Notes: generated from the sequence alone by a model not told the origin. A stretch of DNA of 64,000 nt from Candidatus Aminicenantota bacterium (GCA_026393975.1 JAPKZD010000009.1:1-64000); one strand, 5' to 3'; shown: positions 23,700-33,689, numbered from the stretch's first letter. A program made the numbers and translations.

Positions 23700-25901
23700 A
23701 TGAGAACGACGTTTTTTTTAAAAAGAATCCTGATTGCGCCTGCCTTTTTCTTATTGTTCATGATGTATTCGACCATGCCCTTCGGTCAGCAAAAGGAAGC
23801 AAGAAGACCTGTTGTTCCTGCGCCGCTTCTGCCCGAAGGGATCATCGATATTCTGATCGATGAAGTGTCCGGGGAGATCCCGCTAAATAACGAAAGACTC
23901 TTGGCTTCTTTTGAACACCGGAGGTCGGCCGAAGAGTATGAGAAGGTCTTCGCTGAGTCTAAGATCATCCTTGAAAAACTCAAAGAGTACGGAATCCGAA
24001 ACTGCGGGGTCGAAGAGGTCCCCGCAGCTCTGCTCAGCACAAGAACCTGGAATCCCCAGAGCGCGGAACTCTGGATGCTGGAGCCCGAACTGAAGAAACT
24101 CATCGACCTGGACAACGTCCCCGCCTGCCTCGCCGAGCAAAGCCAGACCAACGACGTCACCGCTGAACTTGTCTATGTCGGATCGGGTTCGACAGACGAA
24201 GATTATCAGGGGAAAGACGTCAAGGACAAGATCGTCCTGGCCACTGGGCGTGCCTACGATGTCCACAACTTGGCCGTCGCCAAGAGAGGAGCCAAAGGTG
24301 TTTTGATCGCCGGGGCCTCTAACTCCGATTATGACCCGGATGAGGTCGGCAGAGACACGCTGGCGCGGAATTTCGATCCCACGGCCCTCGATGCCAAGGC
24401 CCCTTCCTTCGGGTTTATGATTTCAGCTCGCCAAGGCGGGCAACTCTGCAAGATGCTGGCGGATGGGACCAGGATCGTTTTGCGGGCCAAGTGTCAAACC
24501 AATTACTATCCTTTTCGGAACGAGATCGTCTGGGCATTGATCGAGGGAAGTGAAAGGCCTCAGGAAGAGCTCATTTTCACAGCCCATCTCTTCGAGGAAA
24601 AGGCCTATCAAGGGGCCAACGACAACGCCAGCGGCAGCGTCTCGATTCTGGAGACGGCGCGGGTTCTCCAGAAGCTGGTTTCCGAAGGCAGAATCCCCAG
24701 GCTCAAACGATCCGTCCGTTTCTTGTGGGTCGATGAAGGGGCCGGGACGCTTGGCTATCTCCTGAAGTATCCCGAGCTCCAGAAGAAGATTTTCGCGAAT
24801 ATCAATGAGGACATGGTGGGAGAAAACCTGCGCCAACACTCCTCCAGTTTTCATCTGACGCAAACCCCCTTCTCTCTGCCGAGTTGTCTGAACGACGTCC
24901 TGGCGGCTTTCTTCGAATACGTGGGTGAGACAAACCGAGACAATATCATCAATCGTCCGGTCAAGTTCGTAAAGCCGATTCTCTCTCCGGCGGGGTCGAA
25001 GGATCCCTTTTATTATCATATCGATAAGTACTCCGGAGGAAGCGATCACGCCATTTTCTTGGAGGGAGGAATCGGAATTCCGGCGATCCAGCTCGGAGTC
25101 TGGCCCGATATGTGGTACCACACTAACCTCGATCGGCCCGACAAGTCGGATTCGACCCAACTCAAAAGGGCGAGCTTCATCGCCACGGCATCCGCCGTCT
25201 ATCTGGCCGGAGCCTCCAAGAAGGAAGCTCTCCCACTGATTGGGGAGGTCCTGGCGAGAGGATTCTCCAGAATCGGTGCGGAAGAGAAGCGGGCCTTCGC
25301 GTTTCTCTCAAGCAGCGAACCCGAGAAGCTAGCTGAGACTTACAAGGAGTCGAGGAACATCATCCATCAGTCGTTTCTCAGAGAACGCGCGGCCGTGAAT
25401 TCTATCGCGTTCTTTGCTCAGAATGATCACGCCTTTTCCCTGCACCTGGGGAACGTCTGCAAGAGCCTGGCCAGTCAGGAGGAATCGGCTCTTGACGCTC
25501 TCGCCAATCAATACAGAGTCACGGCGGCTCTGGCCGGCGTCAAAGCAGCGGTTCCGAAAGTGACCTCGGAAGAGCGGAGGCTCGCCGCTCTGGTTCCAAA
25601 ACGGACGAGCCTGATGAAGGGCTATTTTGACAGCCGGGCTTTCCTGCACCGGCTCAAGGGCGAAAAAGCCCCTGAATACAAACTGGGGAGAAACGAGGAC
25701 TTCGAGATCCGCAACTTTATTAATGACGAACGCAGCATCCTGGAGATCAGGAATGCCGTGAGCGCGGAATTCAGGCCGGTCCCTCTCCGCGACGTCGAGA
25801 ACTATATCAAAACCCTCGAAATGGGAGGCATGGTTACGCTCGAGAACGGCGCTCGTCCCAACCTCGGCGAGAATCGAGTTGCCCGTCCAACGCCACGGTA
25901 A
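23700..25901 (+). CDS. M28-family peptidase with PA-like insert (paralogue 1)
   Basis: The protein has 733 residues with a signal peptide (about 1-29). A PA-like region (about 150-260) precedes the M28 core: His296 in FTAHLFEE, Asp308 in GANDNASG, Asp345-Glu346 in WVDEGAGT, Asp in NEDMVGEN, and His in WYHTNLDRPD. All five zinc ligand positions are filled, but the usual Glu-Glu pair is Asp-Glu, so the general base is shortened. The C-terminal ~60 residues (INDERSILEIRNAVSAEF, then PLRDVENYIKTLEMGGMV) look like a small winged-helix or PqqD-like domain, also present in the paralogue at 31548. It probably acts as an exported aminopeptidase. It is cotranscribed with the hydroxyproline dehydratase 52 bases downstream. 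Confidence 0.87.
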   Translation: MRTTFFLKRILIAPAFFLLFMMYSTMPFGQQKEARRPVVPAPLLPEGIIDILIDEVSGEIPLNNERLLASFEHRRSAEEYEKVFAESKIILEKLKEYGIRNCGVEEVPAALLSTRTWNPQSAELWMLEPELKKLIDLDNVPACLAEQSQTNDVTAELVYVGSGSTDEDYQGKDVKDKIVLATGRAYDVHNLAVAKRGAKGVLIAGASNSDYDPDEVGRDTLARNFDPTALDAKAPSFGFMISARQGGQLCKMLADGTRIVLRAKCQTNYYPFRNEIVWALIEGSERPQEELIFTAHLFEEKAYQGANDNASGSVSILETARVLQKLVSEGRIPRLKRSVRFLWVDEGAGTLGYLLKYPELQKKIFANINEDMVGENLRQHSSSFHLTQTPFSLPSCLNDVLAAFFEYVGETNRDNIINRPVKFVKPILSPAGSKDPFYYHIDKYSGGSDHAIFLEGGIGIPAIQLGVWPDMWYHTNLDRPDKSDSTQLKRASFIATASAVYLAGASKKEALPLIGEVLARGFSRIGAEEKRAFAFLSSSEPEKLAETYKESRNIIHQSFLRERAAVNSIAFFAQNDHAFSLHLGNVCKSLASQEESALDALANQYRVTAALAGVKAAVPKVTSEERRLAALVPKRTSLMKGYFDSRAFLHRLKGEKAPEYKLGRNEDFEIRNFINDERSILEIRNAVSAEFRPVPLRDVENYIKTLEMGGMVTLENGARPNLGENRVARPTPR

Positions 25902-25953
25902 AAGCCGCCGCGGGCACGGAGCGGACCGCGCCTTTTAGGATAAGGAAAATACG

Positions 25954-26976
25954 ATGAATTGGCATCCTCCGCGAGAATGGCTGAAAATAACGGTCTTCGA
26001 TATGCACACGGCGGGTGAACCGCTGCGCGTTGTCTGCGATGGCTTTCCTAAGCTTCCCGGCGGAAGTATCCTCTTCAAACGAAGGGACATGGAAAAGAAC
26101 CATGATGTTCTTCGCCGGGCGCTCCTCTGGGAACCTCGAGGCCACGCAAACATGTATGGCTGTCTTCTCACCGAGAAAGAAAAGCCGGACAGCGATTTTG
26201 GCGTTGTTTTTATGCACACCAGCGGCTACGGAACGATGTGCGGACACGGTATTATCGGCCTGGTCACACTTGTGCTCGAGACCGGGATGGTCAAAGCCAA
26301 GGGGGACATGCCAGTGCTCAAGATCGATACGGCGGCCGGTCAGGTGATCGCCCAAGCCGTTTTCAGGAACGGCCGAGTCAGCGAGGTTTCCTTCCAGAAT
26401 GTTCCATCGTTCGCTTACGCCCTGGAGCAAAAAATCGACGTTCCGGGGCTGGGGAAACTATCGATCGATATCGCCTTCGGCGGAGCGTTCTATGCATTTT
26501 GCCAAGCCAAGGACTTAAACGTCGATCTCTTGCCGGAGAATTCCCGCGAGTTGGTCGATGTCGGCATGAGGGTCAAGAACGCGGCTGCGAAGACGGTGCC
26601 CATCCTCCATCCTTTCGAACAAGAGCTGGGGTTTCTTTTCGGGACGATCATCGTCGGGCCGCCCCTCGAGCAGGGCCACCACAGCCGGAATGTCTGTATC
26701 TTTGCTGATGGAGAAGTCGACCGGAGCCCCACGGGCACAGGCGTAAGCGCCAGAGCCGCGCTTCTCCATTCTCGGGGAGAGATAAAACCGGGGGAGACGT
26801 TTATTGTCGAGAGCATCCTGGGAACCTCGTTTAAGGGGAAGATCAAAGAAACGACAACGTTCGGCCCCTACGCTGCGGTGATCCCGGAAATCACGGGAAG
26901 CGCCAATATGATCGGCCGCAATGAATTGTTCATCTCCCCCGAAGACCCGCTCAAGGACGGATTCCTATTGGGATAG
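25954..26976 (+). CDS. trans-3-hydroxy-L-proline dehydratase (proline racemase family)
   Basis: The protein has 340 residues, the usual family length. The first catalytic site is kept as MCGHG (Cys96). The second, normally DRSPCGTG, reads DRSPTGTG with Thr260. In this family Cys/Cys enzymes are racemases or epimerases, while Cys/Thr enzymes dehydrate trans-3-hydroxy-L-proline to pyrroline-2-carboxylate (established for the human and bacterial homologues). The assignment rests on that residue pair. It is cytoplasmic, with no signal peptide. AAGGAAAATACG precedes the ATG. Trans-3-hydroxyproline occurs mainly in collagens, so coupling to the M28 peptidase just upstream suggests use of collagen-type peptides. 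A MocR-type regulator gene converges from the other side. Confidence 0.88.
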   Translation: MNWHPPREWLKITVFDMHTAGEPLRVVCDGFPKLPGGSILFKRRDMEKNHDVLRRALLWEPRGHANMYGCLLTEKEKPDSDFGVVFMHTSGYGTMCGHGIIGLVTLVLETGMVKAKGDMPVLKIDTAAGQVIAQAVFRNGRVSEVSFQNVPSFAYALEQKIDVPGLGKLSIDIAFGGAFYAFCQAKDLNVDLLPENSRELVDVGMRVKNAAAKTVPILHPFEQELGFLFGTIIVGPPLEQGHHSRNVCIFADGEVDRSPTGTGVSARAALLHSRGEIKPGETFIVESILGTSFKGKIKETTTFGPYAAVIPEITGSANMIGRNELFISPEDPLKDGFLLG

Positions 26977-27059
26977 CCACTCCGCGGTATTCATCGCCCG
27001 GCGCTCGTCCCCCGGGCACCAGAGAAGCGTGATCAACTCGACGATCCTGGGCGGCCTTC

Positions 27060-28577
27060 CTAACTGGAACTCGGGAGGTCCGTTTCCAAAGAGAGCTCGC
27101 GTAACGCGCACGCGAGCCGCTTGATGCCTTCTCTGATCTCCTCTGCCCCGACCCTCGCGATGGACAGACGGAAGTATTCGGATTCGGACTGCTGGAGAAA
27201 GTAATAGCCTCCCGGAGAGACCCCAACCTTGTATCGGGACATGTGTTCGTGGAGTTGGATCGGGCTCATTTTCTTGGGCATTCTTACCCAGATGGAGTAC
27301 CCCCCTTTGGGCCGGGTCCAACTCGTCGTCTTGGGAAAGTGATCCTTCATTGTCTGGAGCGCCACTTCCAGACGATTGCGGAAAATGCGATGGAGGCGCC
27401 TTAGGTGCAGGTCATAATACCCCTGTTGACAGAAATAGGCCAAGGCCGTCTGGGTCAGATTTCCGCACCTCAGGTCTGAGGTCCGCTTCAAGGCGGTCAG
27501 CCTTCTGATACAGTCTTTGTCGGCCGTGACCCAGCCGATCCTTAATCCGGGAAAGAGGATCTTGGAAAACGTGCCCAAGTAGAGGACAATGTTCTTTTCA
27601 TCGATGGACTTGATCGGCAAGGGCAATATGCCCGAATACTTCATTTCCTCGTCGAACCCATCCTCGACGATCGGCACCCTATGCTTGATGCAGATATTGA
27701 GGAGTTTCTCTCGGTGATTGTGGCTCGTCGTCAGACCCGTCGGATTCTGAAAGTTCGGGATCGTATAGACAAAGCTCACGGCCTCTTCATTCAGGACTCT
27801 CTCCAGTTGACCGAGGTCCATCCCATCGTGTCTCATGGGAATCCCGAGGATGGAAGAATTGTAGAACTGGAGAAGAGGGATAATGTTGTAGTAGGTGGGG
27901 GACTCAATGACCACCTTCTTGTCGCTCCGGCAAAGCAATCGCATAATCAAGTCAAGGGCTTGCTGCGACCCGTAAGTGATAAGAATTTCGTCCTGCGACG
28001 TGGAAATCCCATGAAGCCCCAGGCGCTGAGCGATATAATCTCTCAGAGCCTCGTTCCCCTCGGGAGAGCAAAAATCCATGGCCGTTTGCCCATTCTCGGA
28101 GAGGATATGCCTGAGGCAACGGCTAAAATTCTCGACTGGGAACAGACTCGGGTCGAGCTGCATTTCCGTAAGGTTGATGACGGTAGGGTCTTTTTGTTGT
28201 GACCGGGTCGGAATGTCGGCCAAGTTTTTCAAGTAGCCCGCAAAGAGCCTCTCGGATGACTCATTGCATACCTTTTCCCAGGAAATAATGCTCTTTCTTT
28301 CCGGATCGAAGGGGGCTTCTTTTTTTCTTTTCTGAACGACGTTGTATGACCCTGGCCGGCTCTTAAGGTGGCCATAAACCTGGAGTTCTTCGTAGGCTTG
28401 ATAGACGGTGTACCGGCTCACCCCCAGTTTGACGGCCAGGACTCGAGAAGAAGGTAAAGCCGTGTCGGTTTTAATCAGGCCTTGGTTGATGAGATTCTTG
28501 ATTTCCTCTACGATCTGATCTTTTATGGGAATCCGGCTGGCCCTGTCAATCTTGATCATCAGAGATTTGAGAATCAT
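27060..28577 (-). CDS. MocR-family regulator (GntR wHTH fused to aminotransferase fold)
   Basis: The protein has about 505 residues. The N-terminal GntR winged helix (about 15-80) contains LPSSRVLAVKLGVSRYTVYQ. The remaining ~400 residues are a fold-type I PLP domain with the Schiff-base Lys339 in GTFSKILFPGLRIGW, SPTYYNIIPL and NFQNPTG. MocR proteins sense PLP with an amino compound and control nearby genes. Candidates here are the convergent hydroxyproline dehydratase and the divergent DUF5117 protease, whose promoter region it shares. Start: ATG 28577 lies just after GAGGTG; an upstream TTG at 28652 falls inside the promoter and ATG 28559 is an alternative. Confidence 0.88.
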   Translation of the reverse strand: MILKSLMIKIDRASRIPIKDQIVEEIKNLINQGLIKTDTALPSSRVLAVKLGVSRYTVYQAYEELQVYGHLKSRPGSYNVVQKRKKEAPFDPERKSIISWEKVCNESSERLFAGYLKNLADIPTRSQQKDPTVINLTEMQLDPSLFPVENFSRCLRHILSENGQTAMDFCSPEGNEALRDYIAQRLGLHGISTSQDEILITYGSQQALDLIMRLLCRSDKKVVIESPTYYNIIPLLQFYNSSILGIPMRHDGMDLGQLERVLNEEAVSFVYTIPNFQNPTGLTTSHNHREKLLNICIKHRVPIVEDGFDEEMKYSGILPLPIKSIDEKNIVLYLGTFSKILFPGLRIGWVTADKDCIRRLTALKRTSDLRCGNLTQTALAYFCQQGYYDLHLRRLHRIFRNRLEVALQTMKDHFPKTTSWTRPKGGYSIWVRMPKKMSPIQLHEHMSRYKVGVSPGGYYFLQQSESEYFRLSIARVGAEEIREGIKRLACALRELSLETDLPSSS

Positions 28578-28619
28578 GTCACCTCGCGGAGAGCCAACGG
28601 ATACGCGCCTCCATAAGGA

Positions 28620-28649
28620 AACATAACCAAAGTTGGTGGTCTTTGTCAA
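28620..28649 (-). promoter_or_regulatory. MocR gene promoter
   Basis: On the minus strand TTGACA (28649-28644) precedes TATGTT (28625-28620) by 18 bases, or TTATGT by 17. The interval from here to 28823 is a divergent control region shared with the DUF5117 protease gene. Confidence 0.55.
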
Positions 28650-28718
28650 CAATCAATCCGGCTTATATTAGGCCAGACCATTTTGTCGCTGAATTGGACT
28701 GATAAAAATGCTCGCCAA

Positions 28719-28754
28719 TTGGCCCTTGCTTTTGTCCAATATCCTTTATAGAAT
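28719..28754 (+). promoter_or_regulatory. Promoter with TTGG-N13-CCAA operator (site D)
   Basis: TTGCTT (28726-28731) and TAGAAT (28749-28754) are 17 bases apart. TTGG (28719) N13 CCAA (28736) surrounds the -35 box with the same spacing as the sites before both TonB receptors and the esterase. Confidence 0.5.
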
Positions 28755-28822
28755 TCGGTTTCTTCGTTGCGAAGTGGACACATGGCGATCGACATTCTCA
28801 TGTTGCCTGGAAGGGGACATCT

Positions 28823-31501
28823 GTGAAAACTCCATGCCGGACTCTCGCGCTTGGCCTCTTACTTTGCCTGACGGCCTGTTTGTTGTCCGCAGCCTCAGGA
28901 GCCGACGGAGGGCAGAACAAGGCGGTCCAAGCCCAGTCGAATACCGCCAAAGTGGAAGAGGCAAAAACCCCGGATAAGCCTGAGAAAAGCTTTGAAGGGG
29001 TCGTCAAGGGCTCCAAAGTCCTGGAGGGACTGTTCAATTTATATCTCAAAGAGGACAAGCTCTATCTCGAAATCAGGCCCGAACAGTTCGGCCGGATGTA
29101 CCTTTTTATCCCAACGCTCTGGACCTCCATGGGAAACGGGGGCGCGGGGAGCTATCTGCCCCTCAAGGTCTTTGTCTGGGAAAAGCTGGAGAAAAAGGTC
29201 CTCCTCCTCTGGAAAAACACCAATGTCTCCGCGGACAAATCCGCTGAATACCAACGGGCCCTAAAGAACGTTGTTCCCGATTCTATTGCCTTTTCTTTTC
29301 AAAAGGAGAGCGAACCCCATCCCGAACGAAAAAGCACGCTCATCTGTCTCGATGACTGCTTTTTCACGGACCTCGAAAGACTTGGTTCTCTGAGTGATCC
29401 GAGTCAGTCTTATTCTGTGGACAGGGCGCGAACGGTGTGGGGCAAAGTGACGGCCTTTCCGAAGAACATCGAACTCGAAGTGAGGTACACGCTCACATCC
29501 TCAAAGCCCGGCCCGATGCCGGCCGTGCCGGATCCCTCGGTCTTTACTCTGAACGTGCGCTACAGTATGTCCGAGGTGCCCTTGAACAATGGTTACAGGC
29601 CGAGACTGGCCGACGACCGCGTGGGGTATTTTTTGACCAAGGTCTACGATTACGACAAGCTCGACCTCGATGGAACCGTGACGCACTACATCAACCGGTG
29701 GAATCTGGAAAAGGCCGATCCAAAAGAGAAGGTATCTATTCCCAAGGAACCCATTGTCTTTTGGCTTGAAAACACCATTCCTCCTGAGTACCGCGAGCCG
29801 ATCCGGGACGGAATCCTGGAATGGAACAAGGCGTTTGAGAGGATCGGCTTCAAGGACGCCCTGGTCGTGAAAGAGATGCCGAACGACGCGATATGGGACC
29901 CGGCGGATATCCGCTATAACACCATCCGCTGGATTCCGTCTCTAACCGGCGCTGGAGGAGGAGCCATGGGGCCCTCCCGGGTGAACCCCCTCACGGGCCA
30001 GATCCTCGACGCGGATGTCACGATCCGGGCGCCTCTCAACTTCATTTTTTCGTACAACGCCGTCAACATGCCTCTGGACTTCTGTGGACTCGGGGAGACG
30101 AATCCCGCTCTTCCCGGGACAATTAACCCCTGGGATAAGGATAATCTTGTCCTTGGGGGCGAGCGGGACTTCGGGGTTCTGGACATGTTGGCCAGCGGCA
30201 AGGTCAGGGACATTCGAGACGTTCCCAGGGAATACATTTATGATGCCTTGAAGCAACTTGCCTGTCACGAGGTCGGCCATACGCTCGGATTGCGGCACAA
30301 TTTTAAGGGATCGAGCACAATTTCGCTCCAAGACTTGCACAACACCGCGCTCACGTCAAAGCAGAGCATCGGGAACTCGATCATGGAGTACCTGCCCGTG
30401 AACCTTGCTCCAAAGGGGGTCAAGCAAGGCGACTATTTCCAAAAAACGATAGGAGCCTGGGATTACTGGGCCATAGAATACGGGTACAGACCCATGGACG
30501 CGAAAAGCCCTAAAGATGAGGGCCCGCAACTCGACAAGATCGCCGGCCGATCGACCGAGGCCGAGCTTGTCTACGGGACGGATGAAGACGCTTATGATCT
30601 CGGCCCGTATTCCACATCCATCGACCCCCTAGCCATGACGTTCGACCTGGGCCGAGATCCGCTCGCTTATGCCGAACAGGACCTTCAGAGGACACGTGAG
30701 CTCTGGAGACAGCTGGAAGACAGGGTGCTTTTTGAAGGGAAAAGCTACGTTTATCTCCGCAAAGCCTTTGAGTCCAGCCTTTCGCGCTACTTCGGAACCT
30801 TGGCCCGGTTGACTCGCTGGATCGGCGGCATCTACCATACCCGGGTACACGTCGGAGAAGGAGGGAAGGAACTGCCCTTCCGAGTGGCCGAATACGAAAA
30901 GCAGCAAAGGGCCATTGACATCATTGAAGCCAACCTGCTCAACCCCGAATCCTTCACGTTTGATCCGGCTTTCATGCAGAAACTCCAGTTCGAACGCTTT
31001 GTCGACCTCGACGCTTTGGAAGAAGCCGCCGGAAACGAACGATCCCCGTTGAGGATGGATTTTTCCTTATCCTCCTATATCCAGCAGTCCTACAGGAGCA
31101 TCCTGCGAAGTCTTTATGACCCAGCGAGGCTGCGGCGGCTTCAGGACAACGCCCTCCTGTCGGCGGGAAAGGTCCTCGGACTCAGCGAGTTTTTGACCGG
31201 GCTCCATTCGGCCGTCTGGCGAGAGGTCACCGAGGGGAAACCCGTGACCCTTTACCGGAGGATTTTACAGCAGGAGACCTTGGCGCAAGTCCGCCAGGCT
31301 CTTCTCAAGCCCTCACCGTCGCTTCCCGAGGACGCCGCGATCCTCTTTCGGTACGAGCTCAAGCAGCTGAGCAAAACCCTTTCTGCTGAACTGAGCTCCC
31401 ACCCCGAGCTGGATCTTATGACCCGGGCTCATCTAGAAAACTGCTTGGACGTAATTGGGCAAACTCTCCAGGCGGGATATGTGAAGCCCCCTCAGCCGTA
31501 G
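28823..31501 (+). CDS. DUF5117/DUF5118-type zinc metalloprotease
   Basis: The protein has 892 residues with a signal peptide (about 1-26). The N-terminal part (about 60-290) matches the DUF5118/DUF5117 layout. The protease core has HEVGHTLGLRH at 482-492, the metzincin-like HEXXHXXGXXH zinc site, followed by a Met-turn-like NSIMEYLP. The C-terminal half is helical. Large exported proteases of this type are common in Bacteroidetes and Acidobacteria-like genomes and act on proteins outside the cytoplasm. It starts with GTG at 28823 after AAGGGG. An M28 paralogue follows 46 bases downstream, so both are probably one transcript from the site D promoter. Confidence 0.9.
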   Translation: MKTPCRTLALGLLLCLTACLLSAASGADGGQNKAVQAQSNTAKVEEAKTPDKPEKSFEGVVKGSKVLEGLFNLYLKEDKLYLEIRPEQFGRMYLFIPTLWTSMGNGGAGSYLPLKVFVWEKLEKKVLLLWKNTNVSADKSAEYQRALKNVVPDSIAFSFQKESEPHPERKSTLICLDDCFFTDLERLGSLSDPSQSYSVDRARTVWGKVTAFPKNIELEVRYTLTSSKPGPMPAVPDPSVFTLNVRYSMSEVPLNNGYRPRLADDRVGYFLTKVYDYDKLDLDGTVTHYINRWNLEKADPKEKVSIPKEPIVFWLENTIPPEYREPIRDGILEWNKAFERIGFKDALVVKEMPNDAIWDPADIRYNTIRWIPSLTGAGGGAMGPSRVNPLTGQILDADVTIRAPLNFIFSYNAVNMPLDFCGLGETNPALPGTINPWDKDNLVLGGERDFGVLDMLASGKVRDIRDVPREYIYDALKQLACHEVGHTLGLRHNFKGSSTISLQDLHNTALTSKQSIGNSIMEYLPVNLAPKGVKQGDYFQKTIGAWDYWAIEYGYRPMDAKSPKDEGPQLDKIAGRSTEAELVYGTDEDAYDLGPYSTSIDPLAMTFDLGRDPLAYAEQDLQRTRELWRQLEDRVLFEGKSYVYLRKAFESSLSRYFGTLARLTRWIGGIYHTRVHVGEGGKELPFRVAEYEKQQRAIDIIEANLLNPESFTFDPAFMQKLQFERFVDLDALEEAAGNERSPLRMDFSLSSYIQQSYRSILRSLYDPARLRRLQDNALLSAGKVLGLSEFLTGLHSAVWREVTEGKPVTLYRRILQQETLAQVRQALLKPSPSLPEDAAILFRYELKQLSKTLSAELSSHPELDLMTRAHLENCLDVIGQTLQAGYVKPPQP

Positions 31502-31547
31502 AGATTCGAGAGGCCGCGGGGGCGACTTCTCAGAGAAAGGAATCAAG

Positions 31548-33689
31548 ATGAAAAGAAGGCAGGTTGTTCTCACCGCCGTTATGGGACTTGGCCTCTGTCT
31601 TGTGCTCTTGAGGCCGGCACCCGGGACACAGGAGAATCTTACAACTCTCCTGCCCTCCAGGACGATGGATTCCGTCATCGCCCACACCTCAGGCGACATG
31701 GCCTTTCAATACATCCGAAGAATCAGCCTTTTCAACCGGTTGGCTGCCTCGGAAGCCTACCATCGGTCCGCCGAATATGTTTTGGGCGAGGTTAAGAAAT
31801 ACGGTCTCGACGAAGCGCAAATCGAACAATACCCGGCCGACGGAAAGGCATGGTACCTCATGTTCCAATCGTTCTACGGGTGGGACGGGGAATCGGGCGT
31901 CGTATGGATGACGAGCCCGTACCGGGAAAAAGTTTGTGATTTCGCCGAGATGCCGGCCAGCCTCTGCCGGTGGTCTAATTCTGCTCACGCGAAGGGGGAA
32001 CTCGTCTATGTGGGAGAGGGAAGGCCGGAGGACTTTGCAGGAAAGGAGGTCAAAAACAAGATCGTCTTGACTTCGAGCGACCCAAGCTCTGTCCACGAAG
32101 AGGCGGTTTTCAACCGAGGCGCCCTGGGCGTGATCTCCTTCTTTTATCCCCGTCCGCAGGACTACCCCGACGCGGTAGAAAGGAGCGGAATCGACCACTA
32201 CGAAACCCGAGATGGCCGAAAATCAACGTTCGCCTTCAAGATTTCCTCCCGAAAAGGCCAGGAACTCGTTCGCCTCCTGGAGACCGGGCAGAAACTGACC
32301 ATGGAAGTCGATGTCAAAGCCAGGGTTTACCCGAGCCAATTTGAAAACGTCATCGCGACGATCCCCGGCACGGACCCGAGCGCCAAAGAGTTCGTGCTCA
32401 CGGCCCATCTCTGTCACTTTGACCCCGGGGCGAACGACAATGCCAGCGGGGCCGCCTCCATCCTGGAAATCGCGAGAGCCATCAAAGAGCTCATCACATC
32501 GGGCGAGATCGAGCGTCCGAGGAGGACGATCCGTTTCATCTGGGTTCCCGAGATGAGCGGGAGCTTTGCCTACGCGGCCACGCATCCGGACAAGACGGAT
32601 AACATGATCTGCGGCCTGAACCTGGACATGGTCGGAAGCTACCTCAACCGCAACAACAGCGGGTTTGCGTTCCATTGCACGCCGGATTCTCTGCCCCATT
32701 TCATCAACGATGTCGTCGCCAATTTTGCGGATTTCGTCGGAAAAACGAACACCGAGGACGACTACTATTCGGCCTACCACTTCATCAAGCCGATTCTGTC
32801 GGTCCAGGGAAGCCGGGACAGCTTCCGCTACAAGGTTCTGCCTTTTATGGGGGGAAGCGACCATAAGATCTACAACGACCGGCTGGTTAACGTTCCCATG
32901 GTTTTCTTCAATGTCTGGCCCGACCCCTACTACGAATCGGATCTCGACACCCCCGACAGATGCGATCCCACAACGATGAGGAGAGAGGCCGTCGTGGCCG
33001 TCGCCTCCGCGGTCTTCGTCGCCAGCGCGGCTGGCCCGGAGGCCCTCGCGCTCGCCTCCGAGGTTTACTCCCGCGGTCTGGGGAGGATCAGCCGGGATAT
33101 CAAGAAATCTTTCGAATACCTCAATACATGGGAGAAGGCGAAGCTGGCCCTGGCATACCAGGAGGCAGAAATCGTCGTCCGCCGGTCCTTCATCAGGGAG
33201 AAAACAGCAGTCGAGAGCGTCCTCATGCTGGCTCCCAAAGACGCGGCCTTGGCGCAATATGTTTCTACGCTCAAAGCCCGCCTGGACTTTCAACTCAACG
33301 GAGTCGTGCAGGACATCTGGAATCATTACCGGGCTCTCTGCGAGCGGAACGGACTCCGGCCGGAAACCCCGAAGTTGAGTCCGGAAGAGCTGGCGGCGCA
33401 GAAGCTCGTCCCGATCAGGAACGAGAAACTCAGGGGCCCGCTGGGATTGAAGTACGTCTCGGAAAAAGCCGGGGTCAGTCCGATAAAGGAGGCTTCCGAA
33501 AGCCTTCGCGACGAACGCGTGCTCTACGAGATTTTCAATTTTATCGACGGGAAGAACTCTGTTTTGGACATCAGGAACGCCGTGAGCGCGGAATATTCTC
33601 CCCTTCCGCTCCAGGACATCAAGACGTTCATGGATGTTCTCGCAAAGGCCGATGTCGTCAGGTTCGCCGGCGTGCCTTCGAAGAGATGA
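31548..33689 (+). CDS. M28-like protein with altered active site (paralogue 2)
   Basis: The protein has 713 residues and is colinear with the M28 protein at 23700 (signal peptide, PA-like region, M28 core, C-terminal SVLDIRNAVSAEY domain). It keeps His287 (TAHLCHFD), Asp297 (GANDNASG), Glu335 (WVPEMSGS) and Asp in NLDMVGS. Two positions differ: the general base before Glu335 is Pro, and the last zinc ligand His (YHTNLD in the paralogue) is Glu in YYESDLDTPD. It may bind metal differently or be a non-catalytic partner. AAAGGAATCAAG precedes ATG 31548. It is second in the operon after the DUF5117 protease. Confidence 0.85.
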   Translation: MKRRQVVLTAVMGLGLCLVLLRPAPGTQENLTTLLPSRTMDSVIAHTSGDMAFQYIRRISLFNRLAASEAYHRSAEYVLGEVKKYGLDEAQIEQYPADGKAWYLMFQSFYGWDGESGVVWMTSPYREKVCDFAEMPASLCRWSNSAHAKGELVYVGEGRPEDFAGKEVKNKIVLTSSDPSSVHEEAVFNRGALGVISFFYPRPQDYPDAVERSGIDHYETRDGRKSTFAFKISSRKGQELVRLLETGQKLTMEVDVKARVYPSQFENVIATIPGTDPSAKEFVLTAHLCHFDPGANDNASGAASILEIARAIKELITSGEIERPRRTIRFIWVPEMSGSFAYAATHPDKTDNMICGLNLDMVGSYLNRNNSGFAFHCTPDSLPHFINDVVANFADFVGKTNTEDDYYSAYHFIKPILSVQGSRDSFRYKVLPFMGGSDHKIYNDRLVNVPMVFFNVWPDPYYESDLDTPDRCDPTTMRREAVVAVASAVFVASAAGPEALALASEVYSRGLGRISRDIKKSFEYLNTWEKAKLALAYQEAEIVVRRSFIREKTAVESVLMLAPKDAALAQYVSTLKARLDFQLNGVVQDIWNHYRALCERNGLRPETPKLSPEELAAQKLVPIRNEKLRGPLGLKYVSEKAGVSPIKEASESLRDERVLYEIFNFIDGKNSVLDIRNAVSAEYSPLPLQDIKTFMDVLAKADVVRFAGVPSKR

